Below, piece after piece: positions 50,744 to 59,190 of a stretch of 64,000 nt of DNA. The notes under the pieces were generated by a model. That model was not told the origin of the DNA. It saw only the letters and a program-made list of their open reading frames with translations, and did not search any database. Within the stretch, counting starts at the first letter, position 1. Each line of letters begins with the position of its first letter. The DNA lies in the NCBI GenBank assembly GCA_020634375.1, contig JACKBX010000004.1, forward strand, positions 434,001-498,000. The letters run 5' to 3'. The translations under genes and the position numbers were made by a program. The stretch is from Ardenticatenaceae bacterium (GTDB lineage: Bacteria > Chloroflexota > Anaerolineae > Promineifilales > Promineifilaceae).

Positions 50744-53014
50744 TTAACGGAAGCTAATCGGCAGATATACATTTTCGGTGAGGATGACGACATCCAGCGT
50801 ACTCATATCCCCGTTGGTCTGATAGGATTCGGTATTGCCAAGTATGTCTACGGCTTGAGAGCGGAACCAGTAGATAGCGCTGGTATTGGGCGGCGTGAAA
50901 ATAGCGCTTGTTCCCGACACATTATTTAGCCAGGAAACCCACGTACTACTCCCATCCAGGCGGTACTGTACATTGTAATGAGAAACACCCGACAGCGCGT
51001 CTGCACCACTCCAGGCTACAATGTACTCGCTAAACCCCTGGCGTTGATAAATACCATCTACAGCCGAAGTAGGCGGCGAATAATCAATGCCAAAGCGGCG
51101 TGTGGTAGACGTAATCTCATTGCCATAAATGGTTGTCATCTTCACTTGCCAATACAGGTTGGCATACTCTTGTCCAAATGTGTGGCTGTGGCTGGTGACG
51201 GCCGTTCCCCAATTCTGGTCCAGTACCACATTGCTAAAATTTGCATCCGTTGCCACACGCAGCCGTGTGCCCGTAACCATGCCAGGGCTGGTGAAAGACC
51301 AGTTGAACTGCACAGACGGGTTACTAAACCAGGCATTATTGGCAGGGGTGGAGAGCACGGCCGTCCCCTCAATGGGTAATATGCGGATTGCGTCAAACCA
51401 CACGCCACGACCGTCATCCGTCGTCGTCAAATCCGTCAGATGCACCACATTCCCCGTGCCCGCATTCAAATTAAACTCACCCAGTGACATCCACAGACCC
51501 ACATCCGCATCCTGATTGATAATGACCGAACTAACGCCATCGCGGTGTGTGACAGTATAGTGTGCTCCCGTTGTCTCGCTCGTGCCCGTGTCACAGTACG
51601 GCGCATACACTTCAATCTTATATCGTCCGGTGTAGGGCACTTGCGGCCGCCACTCACCCCAATTGGCCGACTCGCTCGGATCGGTAGTAGACCAGGTGTA
51701 ATAGGCATGATTATTATGCCCACAGTCGCCCGGCGCTATGTGCCAATTCGCATCACTCTTGATGAAATTGCCCGTCACTTCATCCACGTAAATATATGGA
51801 TCAACCAGACCAATGCGGTCAGCCACATCTTGCCGCAGTTGCGGCAGCAGCGCATACGCCCCACTGCCAGGGCAGGAGGTTTGCGTGCCGCCATACACAT
51901 CGCGGTGGCCCATCAAATTAGGCAGTCCCCAAGAAATATCTGGCAGCGCATCGCTGGCATTAAAAACATTGATGTCGCGTTGATCTGCTTTCCAGGCCAG
52001 CAAATCGGCTGCCCTTTCTAGCATGATTGTGGGGGGGACAATCCCATCCAGGTAGCCTAGTTGAAAATTACCGATGAGCGAGACGGCCATCGTGCCCCGA
52101 TTCGCTTCTCGCGCATGAATGCCTACCACGTTATCTCCGCCGTAATGCCCTTCAAAGGCCACACCGTACAGGTCTACCAGATATTGGTAGCCAATGTCGC
52201 CCCATCCATTTGTGTAATTATGGTAGCGCCAGATAGCACGCACAATCGCTGCGCTTTCTGATGGCGTATAGGAGTTGTTGGTGACGGTATGATGCACGAT
52301 GAGGTGCGAAACCGGGTAATAGGTCACGGCTGGATTACACTCATCGCCATAATAAGGATTGCACCACACCTGGCGGCTGATGACAGAAGGTTTGGGAAAA
52401 CTAGTGGTATTCGCAGGCAAGATGTTTTGTCCGGCATCCCATGCTTGCTGCTCAGCCAATAGTTCTTCGGTGGTGGGGGTGTTGCTGGTGTCAATGAAGG
52501 TCAGCGTGAGGGTTTGTAAGATAGGTGATTCTGTGCCCTCATAGCGACCCATGCTGACACGGTATTGAGCCAGTTGATGTGGCGCAAAGGCGTTGGGAGT
52601 CAGAAACAGGGAGCCAACGGTTGGTGAATCAGCGTCGGTCATCCAATCATCATTTTCGTGGATGTCCGCCCAATCTGTCCAGTCGCCAACGGCCGTTTTG
52701 CTGCGCACCTGTATCTCTAAACTGGCCCCATCGGGAATAACGGCCGTCCACTTAGGCACAATCACATTAAACGGGATGGGCGATTGAACGACAGGCGAGG
52801 TGTAGACGGCGGTGACCGCCGTATCCGCCACCATCAGCCCTGCATCCACTACCTGAAACCCTTCGCCAGTTCCCTGAACAAACTCATTGGCCGAAAAAGC
52901 CAGGTCTGCCAGGCCAGCTACGGCCGTTTGTTCAGCCCCCACTTCCGCCGGCCAACGAACCAACACCAACAGCAGAATAATCAATCCTGCGAATGTTACA
53001 GACTTAAATTTCAT
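50744..53014 (-). CDS. Secreted N-acetylmuramoyl-L-alanine amidase / PGRP-type protein with golvesin-like domain
   Basis: 756 residues from ATG 53014. Signal peptide: FAGLIILLLVLVRWPAEVGAEQ. After an N-terminal beta domain, an amidase_2/PGRP domain lies at about 225-410: VSHLIVHHTVTNN (zinc His), IGYQYLVDLYGVAFEGHYGG, REANRGTMAVSLIGNF and LMGHRDVYGGTQTSCPG (zinc His and Cys). About 430-560 resembles a golvesin/xanthan-lyase-type carbohydrate-binding domain (YTGRYKIEVYAPYCDTG, WMSLGEFNLNAGTGNVVHLTD). An Ig/FnIII-like C-terminus follows (GADALSGVSHYNVQYRLDGSSTWVSW). It likely cuts or binds peptidoglycan outside the membrane. Confidence 0.9.
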   Translation of the reverse strand: MKFKSVTFAGLIILLLVLVRWPAEVGAEQTAVAGLADLAFSANEFVQGTGEGFQVVDAGLMVADTAVTAVYTSPVVQSPIPFNVIVPKWTAVIPDGASLEIQVRSKTAVGDWTDWADIHENDDWMTDADSPTVGSLFLTPNAFAPHQLAQYRVSMGRYEGTESPILQTLTLTFIDTSNTPTTEELLAEQQAWDAGQNILPANTTSFPKPSVISRQVWCNPYYGDECNPAVTYYPVSHLIVHHTVTNNSYTPSESAAIVRAIWRYHNYTNGWGDIGYQYLVDLYGVAFEGHYGGDNVVGIHAREANRGTMAVSLIGNFQLGYLDGIVPPTIMLERAADLLAWKADQRDINVFNASDALPDISWGLPNLMGHRDVYGGTQTSCPGSGAYALLPQLRQDVADRIGLVDPYIYVDEVTGNFIKSDANWHIAPGDCGHNNHAYYTWSTTDPSESANWGEWRPQVPYTGRYKIEVYAPYCDTGTSETTGAHYTVTHRDGVSSVIINQDADVGLWMSLGEFNLNAGTGNVVHLTDLTTTDDGRGVWFDAIRILPIEGTAVLSTPANNAWFSNPSVQFNWSFTSPGMVTGTRLRVATDANFSNVVLDQNWGTAVTSHSHTFGQEYANLYWQVKMTTIYGNEITSTTRRFGIDYSPPTSAVDGIYQRQGFSEYIVAWSGADALSGVSHYNVQYRLDGSSTWVSWLNNVSGTSAIFTPPNTSAIYWFRSQAVDILGNTESYQTNGDMSTLDVVILTENVYLPISFR

Positions 53015-53179
53015 GATACTACTCCGTAATCGTTTGCCATCAGTAATTGTACAGCGCCCCATGATGGCATAAACGATTTTCTCATCATATCATCCTTCCC
53101 CTGGTAGAGAGAGTGAAAAGCAGTCAAATGGCACGTTGAGAAAGAGTGAAATTTGAGCGTTCAGTGCTAAAATCAAGTT

Positions 53180-53950
53180 ATGTCCAAAAGTAATCCACAC
53201 AACCTGCACAGCAAAACCGACTTGCCCGTCACGGTACGCGCCGCCCTATCAATTTGGGTTCCCATCTTGTTAGCCGCGCTCACGGCCGTTCTCCTCCCCC
53301 CCGATACAACAAACAGCGGCCCCCTCGCCATCGCTCCCATCTTTGCCGTATTGGGCATTACAAGCTGGTTCATGGGCCTGCTTTGGTACGGCCTATCGCA
53401 AATGGGCTTGCGAGGGCAGCGTCCCCTCTTTTCCAGCATCGGCTTCGCCGTGCTGCTCTGGATTACCTTCCTGCTTTTTCGCTTTATCTTCGTCAAGATG
53501 GAAGCCTTCGGGCGCGGCGGCATTGCTGGGCAAACCTTTATTTACCTGCTGCTGTTCGAGGCCTTTGCCGTGCAAATATGGGCCTTTGGTCTGGTTTTTC
53601 GCACCCTTGCCGAATGGCGCGGCGCACTCACGGCCGCATTCGCCAGCGGTATTCTGTTCGGCATGGTCGCGTATCTATTGTTCCAAGAATCCTTTAATGG
53701 TAGTGTGAGCAGCCTGCTCTATTTTTTGTTGTGGGGCATTTTGTACGGCATCATCCGCTTGCGCACGGGCAGTATTTTGGGCATGGTATTGGTGCAATCG
53801 CTGCAAAGTTTCACCGCCTGGACGGTGCTTTACCCGGAGGCGCAGCCCGCGCCGGAACAGTTGCAAAGCCTCTATCTGGCCGTCAGCGTCGTGTACCTGA
53901 TTATCCTTTGGCGCTTGTGGCCGAAACAGGAGAGTGATTATCGTGTCTGA
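53180..53950 (+). CDS. Multi-pass membrane protein, CPBP-like but without clear catalytic motif
   Basis: 256 residues with about seven TM helices. The C-terminal part (LFEAFAVQIWAFGLVFRTLAEWRGALTAAFASGILFGMVAYLLFQ, YFLLWGILYGIIRLRTGSILGMVLVQSL) has the layout of CPBP (CAAX-protease-like, Abi) proteins. The EExxxR pair is missing and the expected FxxxH is GILFGM-like, so enzymatic activity is doubtful. Its stop overlaps the next gene by 8 bp. Function is unknown. Confidence 0.6.
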   Translation: MSKSNPHNLHSKTDLPVTVRAALSIWVPILLAALTAVLLPPDTTNSGPLAIAPIFAVLGITSWFMGLLWYGLSQMGLRGQRPLFSSIGFAVLLWITFLLFRFIFVKMEAFGRGGIAGQTFIYLLLFEAFAVQIWAFGLVFRTLAEWRGALTAAFASGILFGMVAYLLFQESFNGSVSSLLYFLLWGILYGIIRLRTGSILGMVLVQSLQSFTAWTVLYPEAQPAPEQLQSLYLAVSVVYLIILWRLWPKQESDYRV

Positions 53951-54785
53951 GTTGATGGTAATGCTTGATGACCGTGCGCGGCTGGTAACGGCCGTTCTCG
54001 CCGCCAGCCAATGGCCGGAGCAGGAACAGGCCCAATTAACCCACGCCGTGCATCCCCACGCCAAACAAACCCGCCAGTTTGTGCAGCCCTTCGCCGCACA
54101 TACGGCCGTCCAACACGTCAACACCCTGTTGGCAGATGGCACGGCCGTTAGCGAACTATTCGCCGCCGCACTGCGCTGCACCTGGCCCGATTTCGCGCCG
54201 CAGGAGCCATTGCCCCCGGCCACCCCCGCCGCGCTGCCCGCAGCCCTGGCCGATTTTGCCCGGCAAACGGCCGTACCCACCCAATTCTGGCCTCATCACA
54301 CCGCCGCCTGGGACGAAGCGATGAGCGACTTGCAAGCTATCTTCGATACGTCCCTGTTGGCTGATTTTGTGGGACGGCTGGCGGGACGGCCGTTGCCCAA
54401 ACCACTGCTCATCAGCCCCAATCTGGTCTACCCCGCGCTGAGTACCGTATTGGTGGAAACGGCCGTTGCCCTGCACCTGATCATCCCCCCGCCCAAAGCC
54501 GTCGGTGAGTCCCCGCCCTGGCCCTACAGCGAAGGCCCCGACTGGGTGCTGGCCGAAGCCGCGCAAGCGCTCATCGCCCACCACCTTGCCGCCGCATTAG
54601 ACGCTGCGCCGGAACGCCGCGCTCTGCTCACCCACGCCGCCATCACCCTCTTTTTGGAGGAAGCCCTCGGTGAAGCGGACGCCCTGGCCTACATGGTACG
54701 CAGCAAACGCCAGTTCAGTCTACCCACCCTGCCTCTCGTCGTGGAAGACATCCGCGATGCGCTGGAGGCGGGAAGAAGCATTTAG
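53943..54785 (+). CDS. Conserved hypothetical protein, Ala/His-rich, unknown
   Basis: 280 residues. GTG 53943 is chosen because CAGGAGAG lies about 10 bp before it; GTG 53934 is too close. The start overlaps the previous gene, so the two are coupled. The chain is Ala/Leu/Pro-rich, mainly helical, with EEALGEADALAYMVRSKRQFSLPTLPLVVEDI near the end and no signal peptide or TM segment. I do not recognise a family. The gene has an unusually high density of ACGGCCGT sites (six in 840 bp), encoding repeated TAV tripeptides. Confidence 0.65.
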   Translation: MSELMVMLDDRARLVTAVLAASQWPEQEQAQLTHAVHPHAKQTRQFVQPFAAHTAVQHVNTLLADGTAVSELFAAALRCTWPDFAPQEPLPPATPAALPAALADFARQTAVPTQFWPHHTAAWDEAMSDLQAIFDTSLLADFVGRLAGRPLPKPLLISPNLVYPALSTVLVETAVALHLIIPPPKAVGESPPWPYSEGPDWVLAEAAQALIAHHLAAALDAAPERRALLTHAAITLFLEEALGEADALAYMVRSKRQFSLPTLPLVVEDIRDALEAGRSI

Positions 54786-54837
54786 CAATTAGCTTTTAGC
54801 TAATCGCTAAATGCTAATTGCTAATCGCTAATCGCTC
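54786..54837. repeat. Intergenic TAGC-type repeat
   Basis: Seven or so copies of GCTAATC/GCTAATT words between the hypothetical gene and the enoyl-CoA hydratase gene, ending at the AGGAG of the latter. AATTAGC at the 5' side can pair with GCTAATT downstream. Confidence 0.65.
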
Positions 54838-54849
54838 CCAGGAGTTTCC

Positions 54850-55623
54850 ATGTCCTACGAATTCATTCTCGCTCGTGTAGAAGGCAAAGTTGGTATTGTG
54901 CAGTTCAATCGCCCAAAGGCGCTGAATGCGCTCAGTCCGGGGTTGATGGGTGAGGCGATGACGGCCGTTGAAACCTTCGACGCCGACCCAGCCATAGGCG
55001 CCATCGTCATCACCGGCAGCGAACGCGCCTTTGCTGCTGGAGCCGACATCAAAGAGATGGCCCAGGCTTCGGTGGTAGAGATGCTCGGCAACCCCTTCAT
55101 TGATTATTGGGATCGGCTGCGGCGCGTGCGCAAACCGGTGATTGCGGCCGTTTCCGGCTTCGCCCTCGGTGGCGGCTGTGAATTGGCGATGGCCTGCGAC
55201 ATGATCGTCGCCAGCGAATCGGCGCAGTTCGGCCAGCCAGAGATTAACCTGGGCGTCATCCCCGGCGCGGGCGGCACGCAGCGTATGACTCGCGCTGTGG
55301 GCAAAGCGTTGGCGATGGAAATCGTGCTCAACGACCGCCGCCTCAGCGCCGCCGAAGCACAGCAATTTGGTTTGGTTAATCGCGTTGTGCCCGTGGAAGT
55401 GTATTTGGAAGAGGCCGTCAAATTGGCGCAGCAAATCGCGGAACGCGCTCCGGTAGCCTTGCAAATGGCGAAAGAGGCCATCAACGCCGTGTATGAAATG
55501 CCGCTGCAATCCGGCCTGGCCCACGAGCGCCGCCTCTTTTACATGCTCTTCGCCACCGCCGACCAAAAAGAGGGCATGGACGCCTTCGTCAACAAGCGCA
55601 AAGCAGACTGGCAAGGTAAATAA
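54850..55623 (+). CDS. Enoyl-CoA hydratase/isomerase family protein
   Basis: 257 residues. CAGGAG serves ATG 54850. Crotonase motifs: VQFNRPKALNALSPGLMGE, the oxyanion segment ERAFAAGADIKEMA, GFALGGGCELAMACDMIVASESAQFGQPEINLGVIPGAGGTQRM (both catalytic Glu positions, in CELA and PEINLGVIPG) and MAKEAINAVYEMPLQSGLAHERRLF. Hydrates trans-2-enoyl-CoA in beta-oxidation or a related pathway. No other fatty-acid degradation gene is beside it. Confidence 0.93.
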   Translation: MSYEFILARVEGKVGIVQFNRPKALNALSPGLMGEAMTAVETFDADPAIGAIVITGSERAFAAGADIKEMAQASVVEMLGNPFIDYWDRLRRVRKPVIAAVSGFALGGGCELAMACDMIVASESAQFGQPEINLGVIPGAGGTQRMTRAVGKALAMEIVLNDRRLSAAEAQQFGLVNRVVPVEVYLEEAVKLAQQIAERAPVALQMAKEAINAVYEMPLQSGLAHERRLFYMLFATADQKEGMDAFVNKRKADWQGK

Positions 55624-55687
55624 CCGCACTGGTTCATTCGTGCAAGATGCACTCAAAAGGATCAGTTTGCAATAATTCAAGAGTGTG

Positions 55688-56146
55688 ATGGTATCCCAGC
55701 TCTCAGTAATATTCTTCAATATTTTTATGATTGGCGTGTGGATGGTTTTTCCCATGCATCTATCATGGGTTATACATCGCTTCACTTTGAAAACTCATAG
55801 GCAACGTCTTGTTAGCCGGCCACAGGTAAAAAAAGTTTATTTGCTGTTACGAAGTTGGGTTGGGGGGTTATTAAGTGCCTTGATTTTGTTTCTGGTTTTG
55901 TCTACTGGGAACCGACGACCAGATTTTGTTTTGTTTATTTGTGGTGTTGCTCCGTTGGTTTTGATGACAGGAGCCTTTGCTTTTGCGATTGATGGGATAA
56001 CACATAGGTTTCCACACACAGATGATGGAATAGTGCCAATTCCCAAACCACCTCCTCAACCGGAATATATGCAGAAGAGCTTTGATGAATTAAGTCATGA
56101 ATTATCAGCGGAACTGAAGAAATTGGATTCTGAGGTTTCCTCATGA
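55688..56146 (+). CDS. Small membrane protein, unknown
   Basis: 152 residues from ATG 55688 (GTG 55685 possible). Three hydrophobic helices (about 6-28, 55-75, 80-100) and a C-terminal soluble tail (IPKPPPQPEYMQKSFDELSHELSAELKKLDSEVSS) that looks like a short amphipathic coil. The gene and its leader are clearly more AT-rich than the flanks and have no ACGGCCGT, which suggests later insertion. Its TGA overlaps the ATG of the LLM gene. No family recognised. Confidence 0.65.
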   Translation: MVSQLSVIFFNIFMIGVWMVFPMHLSWVIHRFTLKTHRQRLVSRPQVKKVYLLLRSWVGGLLSALILFLVLSTGNRRPDFVLFICGVAPLVLMTGAFAFAIDGITHRFPHTDDGIVPIPKPPPQPEYMQKSFDELSHELSAELKKLDSEVSS

Positions 56147-56949
56147 TGAAATTTGGTTTTGTGTTGCCGAGGGGGGATGGGGCAACGGCCGTTACCATCG
56201 CCCAAGAAGCAGAAGCCGCCGGATGGGATGGCTTTTTCATGTGGGAGCCAGTGTGGGGCATAGACCCCTGGGTGGCATTGGGAGCCGTCGCCGTGAGTAC
56301 GCAGCGCATCCGGCTGGGCACGCTGCTCACCCCCGTTTCGCGCCGCCGCCCCTGGAAACTCGCCAGCGAAACGGCAACATTGGATCGGTTGTCAAACGGC
56401 CGTCTCATTCTCTCCGTCGGGTTGGGCGCAACAGACACCGGCTTTGCCAACTTTGGCGAAGAAACCGACCGCAAACGCCGCGCCCAACTGTTGGATGAGG
56501 GCATAGACATCCTGCAAGGGTTGTGGCAAGGGCAGCCGTTTCATTATGACGGCCGTCACTACCACATCCGCGAAACCGACTTCATGCCGCCTCCGCCGCC
56601 CGTGCAGCCGCGCATCCCCATCTGGTGCGTCGGCGCGTGGCCGTACCCCAAATCTATGCGCCGTGTGCTGCGCTGCGATGGCCTGCTGCCCACCGCCATC
56701 CCCGCCGACGGCCCGCCGCGCCAGGCCAGCCCCGGCGACGTGCGCCAGATGAAAGCCTACATCGAAGCCAACCGCACCCTGGACACCCCCTTTGATATTG
56801 TCGTCGAGGGCCGAACCGCTGGCGCAGACAGCGAACTTTTGCAAGCCTATGCTGCTGCCGGGACAACGTGGTGGATCGAATCCATGTGGGAATCTCCAGA
56901 GCCAGCAGATTGGCTGGCCCGCATCCGCCAGGGGCCGCCAACCTTATAA
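56143..56949 (+). CDS. LLM-class flavin-dependent oxidoreductase
   Basis: 268 residues. F420/FMN luciferase-like motifs: MKFGFVLPRGDGATAVTIAQEAEAAGWDGFFMWEPV, RIRLGTLLTPVSRRRPWKLASETATLDRLSNGRLILSVGLG and FHYDGRHYHIRETDFMPPP. The C-terminal barrel part is short compared with typical members (about 300-350 residues). Substrate is unknown; F420 use is possible in this phylum. The start overlaps the upstream stop (ATGA). It is followed after 8 bp by the hydroxyacid dehydrogenase gene. Confidence 0.9.
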   Translation: MMKFGFVLPRGDGATAVTIAQEAEAAGWDGFFMWEPVWGIDPWVALGAVAVSTQRIRLGTLLTPVSRRRPWKLASETATLDRLSNGRLILSVGLGATDTGFANFGEETDRKRRAQLLDEGIDILQGLWQGQPFHYDGRHYHIRETDFMPPPPPVQPRIPIWCVGAWPYPKSMRRVLRCDGLLPTAIPADGPPRQASPGDVRQMKAYIEANRTLDTPFDIVVEGRTAGADSELLQAYAAAGTTWWIESMWESPEPADWLARIRQGPPTL

Positions 56950-56957
56950 GGAAAACG

Positions 56958-57935
56958 ATGCTTCACGTTCACATACTCGATTTACCGGATGGAGAGGGGT
57001 TGGAGATATTACAGCGTCATTTGCTGCCGGGCATTGCGGTGACGGCTGGCGATGTGATAGAAACGGCCGTGCCCCACATCCTCGTTGGCGGGCGGCCCAG
57101 CCGCGCCCAATTAGCCGCCAACCCACAGCTGCACACCCTGATCATCCCCTGGGCGGGACTGCCCGGCAGCACCCGCACCCTCCTCGCCGACTTCCCGCAC
57201 ATCAGCGTACACAACTTGCATCACAACGCCGCGCCCGTTGCCGAACTGACTCTCAGTTTGCTGCTGGCGGCGGCCCGCTTCATCGTGCCTTTTGATCAGG
57301 CTTTGCGGCGCGGCGATTGGCGACCACGTTACAATCGCCCTGGCCCTTCCGTGCTGCTGGCGGGCAAAACGGCGCTCGTTTTGGGCTATGGGGCGATTGG
57401 GCAGCGCGTGGCGCGGTTGTGCCGGGCGTTGGATATGCGCGTACTGGCAACGCGGCGCAGCCAATCCACCCCGGAGGAGGATGGCGTGGCGACGATTTAC
57501 CCCGCCGCCGCGCTGCTCGATTTGCTGCCGCAAAGCCATGCCCTGCTCATTTGCCTGCCGCTGACGACGCAGACGGAGGGCTTGATTGGCGCGGCGGAGT
57601 TGGCAAGTCTGGCACGGCCGTCACTGCTGATCAACATTGGGCGCGGGCTGATTGTAGACGAGGGGGCGCTGTACACCGCGTTGCAATCCGGTGAGCTGCA
57701 CGCCGCCGGGCTGGACGTATGGTACAACTACCCCAGCGACGAGGCCAGCCGTGCCGCCACGCTGCCGGGCAATTATCCCTTCCACGAGCTGCCGAATGTG
57801 GTGCTCAGTCCGCATCGCGGCGGGGGTAGTGACGAAACGGCCGTGCTGCGCATGACCCAATTGGCAGACCTGTTGAATGCGGCTGTGCGCGGGGAACCAC
57901 TGCCTAACCGCGTGGATATTGCCAGAGGGTACTAG
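56958..57935 (+). CDS. D-isomer-specific 2-hydroxyacid dehydrogenase family
   Basis: 325 residues from ATG 56958 after AAGGAAAAC. NAD-binding LVLGYGAIGQRVARLCRALDM, LLICLPLTTQTEGLIGAAELASL, SLLINIGRGLIVDEGALYTALQSGELHAAGLDVW (catalytic Arg region and Glu) and LSPHRGGGSDE with the catalytic His. The N-terminal domain (TLIIPWAGLPGS, VHNLHHNAAPVAELTLSLLLAAAR) is slightly shorter than in phosphoglycerate dehydrogenase. Substrate is not predictable. Convergent with the next gene, 3 bp between stops. Confidence 0.91.
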   Translation: MLHVHILDLPDGEGLEILQRHLLPGIAVTAGDVIETAVPHILVGGRPSRAQLAANPQLHTLIIPWAGLPGSTRTLLADFPHISVHNLHHNAAPVAELTLSLLLAAARFIVPFDQALRRGDWRPRYNRPGPSVLLAGKTALVLGYGAIGQRVARLCRALDMRVLATRRSQSTPEEDGVATIYPAAALLDLLPQSHALLICLPLTTQTEGLIGAAELASLARPSLLINIGRGLIVDEGALYTALQSGELHAAGLDVWYNYPSDEASRAATLPGNYPFHELPNVVLSPHRGGGSDETAVLRMTQLADLLNAAVRGEPLPNRVDIARGY

Positions 57936-57938
57936 CGT

Positions 57939-59018
57939 TTACGTCCAGTACAACTCTTCCTTTTTGCTGGCTGGCGAACGAGCAAACCATCCCAATAAAA
58001 GAAACAGCACACCAGATGCAAATGTAACCCCGGCCTGGATGAAGATGCGCCGCTGCCACAGCGCGAGCAACGGCCGTGCCAGTTCGCGCAGCATTTGGTC
58101 CAGCGACAAAGTTAAGCTGTCATCGGGGGTGGTGGTGAGAACGGCCGTGCGCGTCATAAACGTTAGCAGCGCAGGCAGGGCAAAGGCCAGGAAGAGGGTG
58201 ATGACGGCCGTCAGCAGCAGCGGCCAGCCCCACCAGCGACCCCATTCCCCTAACGAGCGCACAGCAAAGAGCACAATGAGCAGCAAGCAGAGCAGCGGTG
58301 GCAGCCAAAGCAGGTAGGCACGTTGTTGCAGCAACAGAAAAGTGCGGCGCGTGCGTTGAAAATCTGCTTGCGCCTGCGATGTTGGCTCGTTTGCCAGTAG
58401 CGGCAGGCTCACCACGCCGATTTCCTCGTCAATTTGCGGGTTTTGGTCGAGCGTGTCCACCAGAGCAGTATGAACTTGCTGCGTCACTTCGTCGGCGTTC
58501 AGGTCGGAGGGCAGGCAGTTGGGGATGACGATTTCGCCAGTTTGCGGATCGTAGCCGCTGATTGGTTCGGTGCAGGCGGGCAGGCTGTGGATGATGACGG
58601 AGATCGCTTGCAGCCCCGGTTCGCCGCGCAGCCGTTCCAACAAGGGGGCTACGTCTAGTTCAACGGCCGTTCCCACGATTTCTCCCGTTTCCAGTGCATC
58701 GAAGAAGGCATCAACGGCCGTGTCCGTTTGCGCGTCCAGCCAATCAGGGGGCAGCAGTTCATTGATAGCATCGGCGAGAACGGCCGTGTCCACCGGCACA
58801 GACGGCAGCCCTTGTTCCTCTGCTTGCTGCTGCAACGCGGTGACAATCACCTCTGGCGCAGCCGTCACCAGCACTTTCCCGCTGGCAGCCACGGCCGTTT
58901 TCATGATGGCCCGATCCGTGACGATGTGGGCCAGGTTTGTAAGAAGCAGGGCGGGAACGGCCGTGATCACAAACAAAACAGCCATCAGTCCACCCAGTGA
59001 TTTCATGCAGCCTTGCAT
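57939..59018 (-). CDS. Membrane protein of unknown function
   Basis: 359 residues. ATG 59018 is preferred because AAAGGAGAG lies just before it; an upstream ATG at 59033 would add five residues. An N-terminal signal/TM helix (LGGLMAVLFVITAVPALLL) is followed by an extracytoplasmic region of about 200 residues with two Cys (CTEP, NCLP). Two TM helices follow near 240-305 and one near 335-355, and the C-terminus is basic. The outer region repeats a TAV(D/L) tripeptide from ACGGCCGT sites. I do not recognise the family; similar proteins occur in Chloroflexota with no known role. Confidence 0.7.
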   Translation of the reverse strand: MQGCMKSLGGLMAVLFVITAVPALLLTNLAHIVTDRAIMKTAVAASGKVLVTAAPEVIVTALQQQAEEQGLPSVPVDTAVLADAINELLPPDWLDAQTDTAVDAFFDALETGEIVGTAVELDVAPLLERLRGEPGLQAISVIIHSLPACTEPISGYDPQTGEIVIPNCLPSDLNADEVTQQVHTALVDTLDQNPQIDEEIGVVSLPLLANEPTSQAQADFQRTRRTFLLLQQRAYLLWLPPLLCLLLIVLFAVRSLGEWGRWWGWPLLLTAVITLFLAFALPALLTFMTRTAVLTTTPDDSLTLSLDQMLRELARPLLALWQRRIFIQAGVTFASGVLFLLLGWFARSPASKKEELYWT

Positions 59019-59174
59019 AGACTCTCCTTTCATGGCAATGTGGACAGCGCCATGGATGGGCTTGATTGTAAATGATCATCAGGTAGTTGAAAATGATGAT
59101 TGAACGCCTGAAAGCAGATGCCGTTGCCAATAGCCAATTCCCAACCGCTAATTGCTAATTGCTAACACCCCCTC

Positions 59175-59180
59175 TATACT
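59175..59180 (+). promoter_or_regulatory. -10-like TATACT 10 bp before the UvrD-like ATG
   Basis: TATACT precedes ATG 59191 by 10 bp and no ribosome binding site is present, implying a leaderless or very short 5' end. It directly follows GCTAATTGCTAA repeat words. Confidence 0.45.
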
Positions 59181-59190
59181 TTCTTTAGCC

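Noticed and set aside
54814..55785. Minus-strand open frame opposite the enoyl-CoA hydratase gene
   Set aside because: The plus strand encodes a complete crotonase with catalytic motifs; the opposite frame is a shadow.
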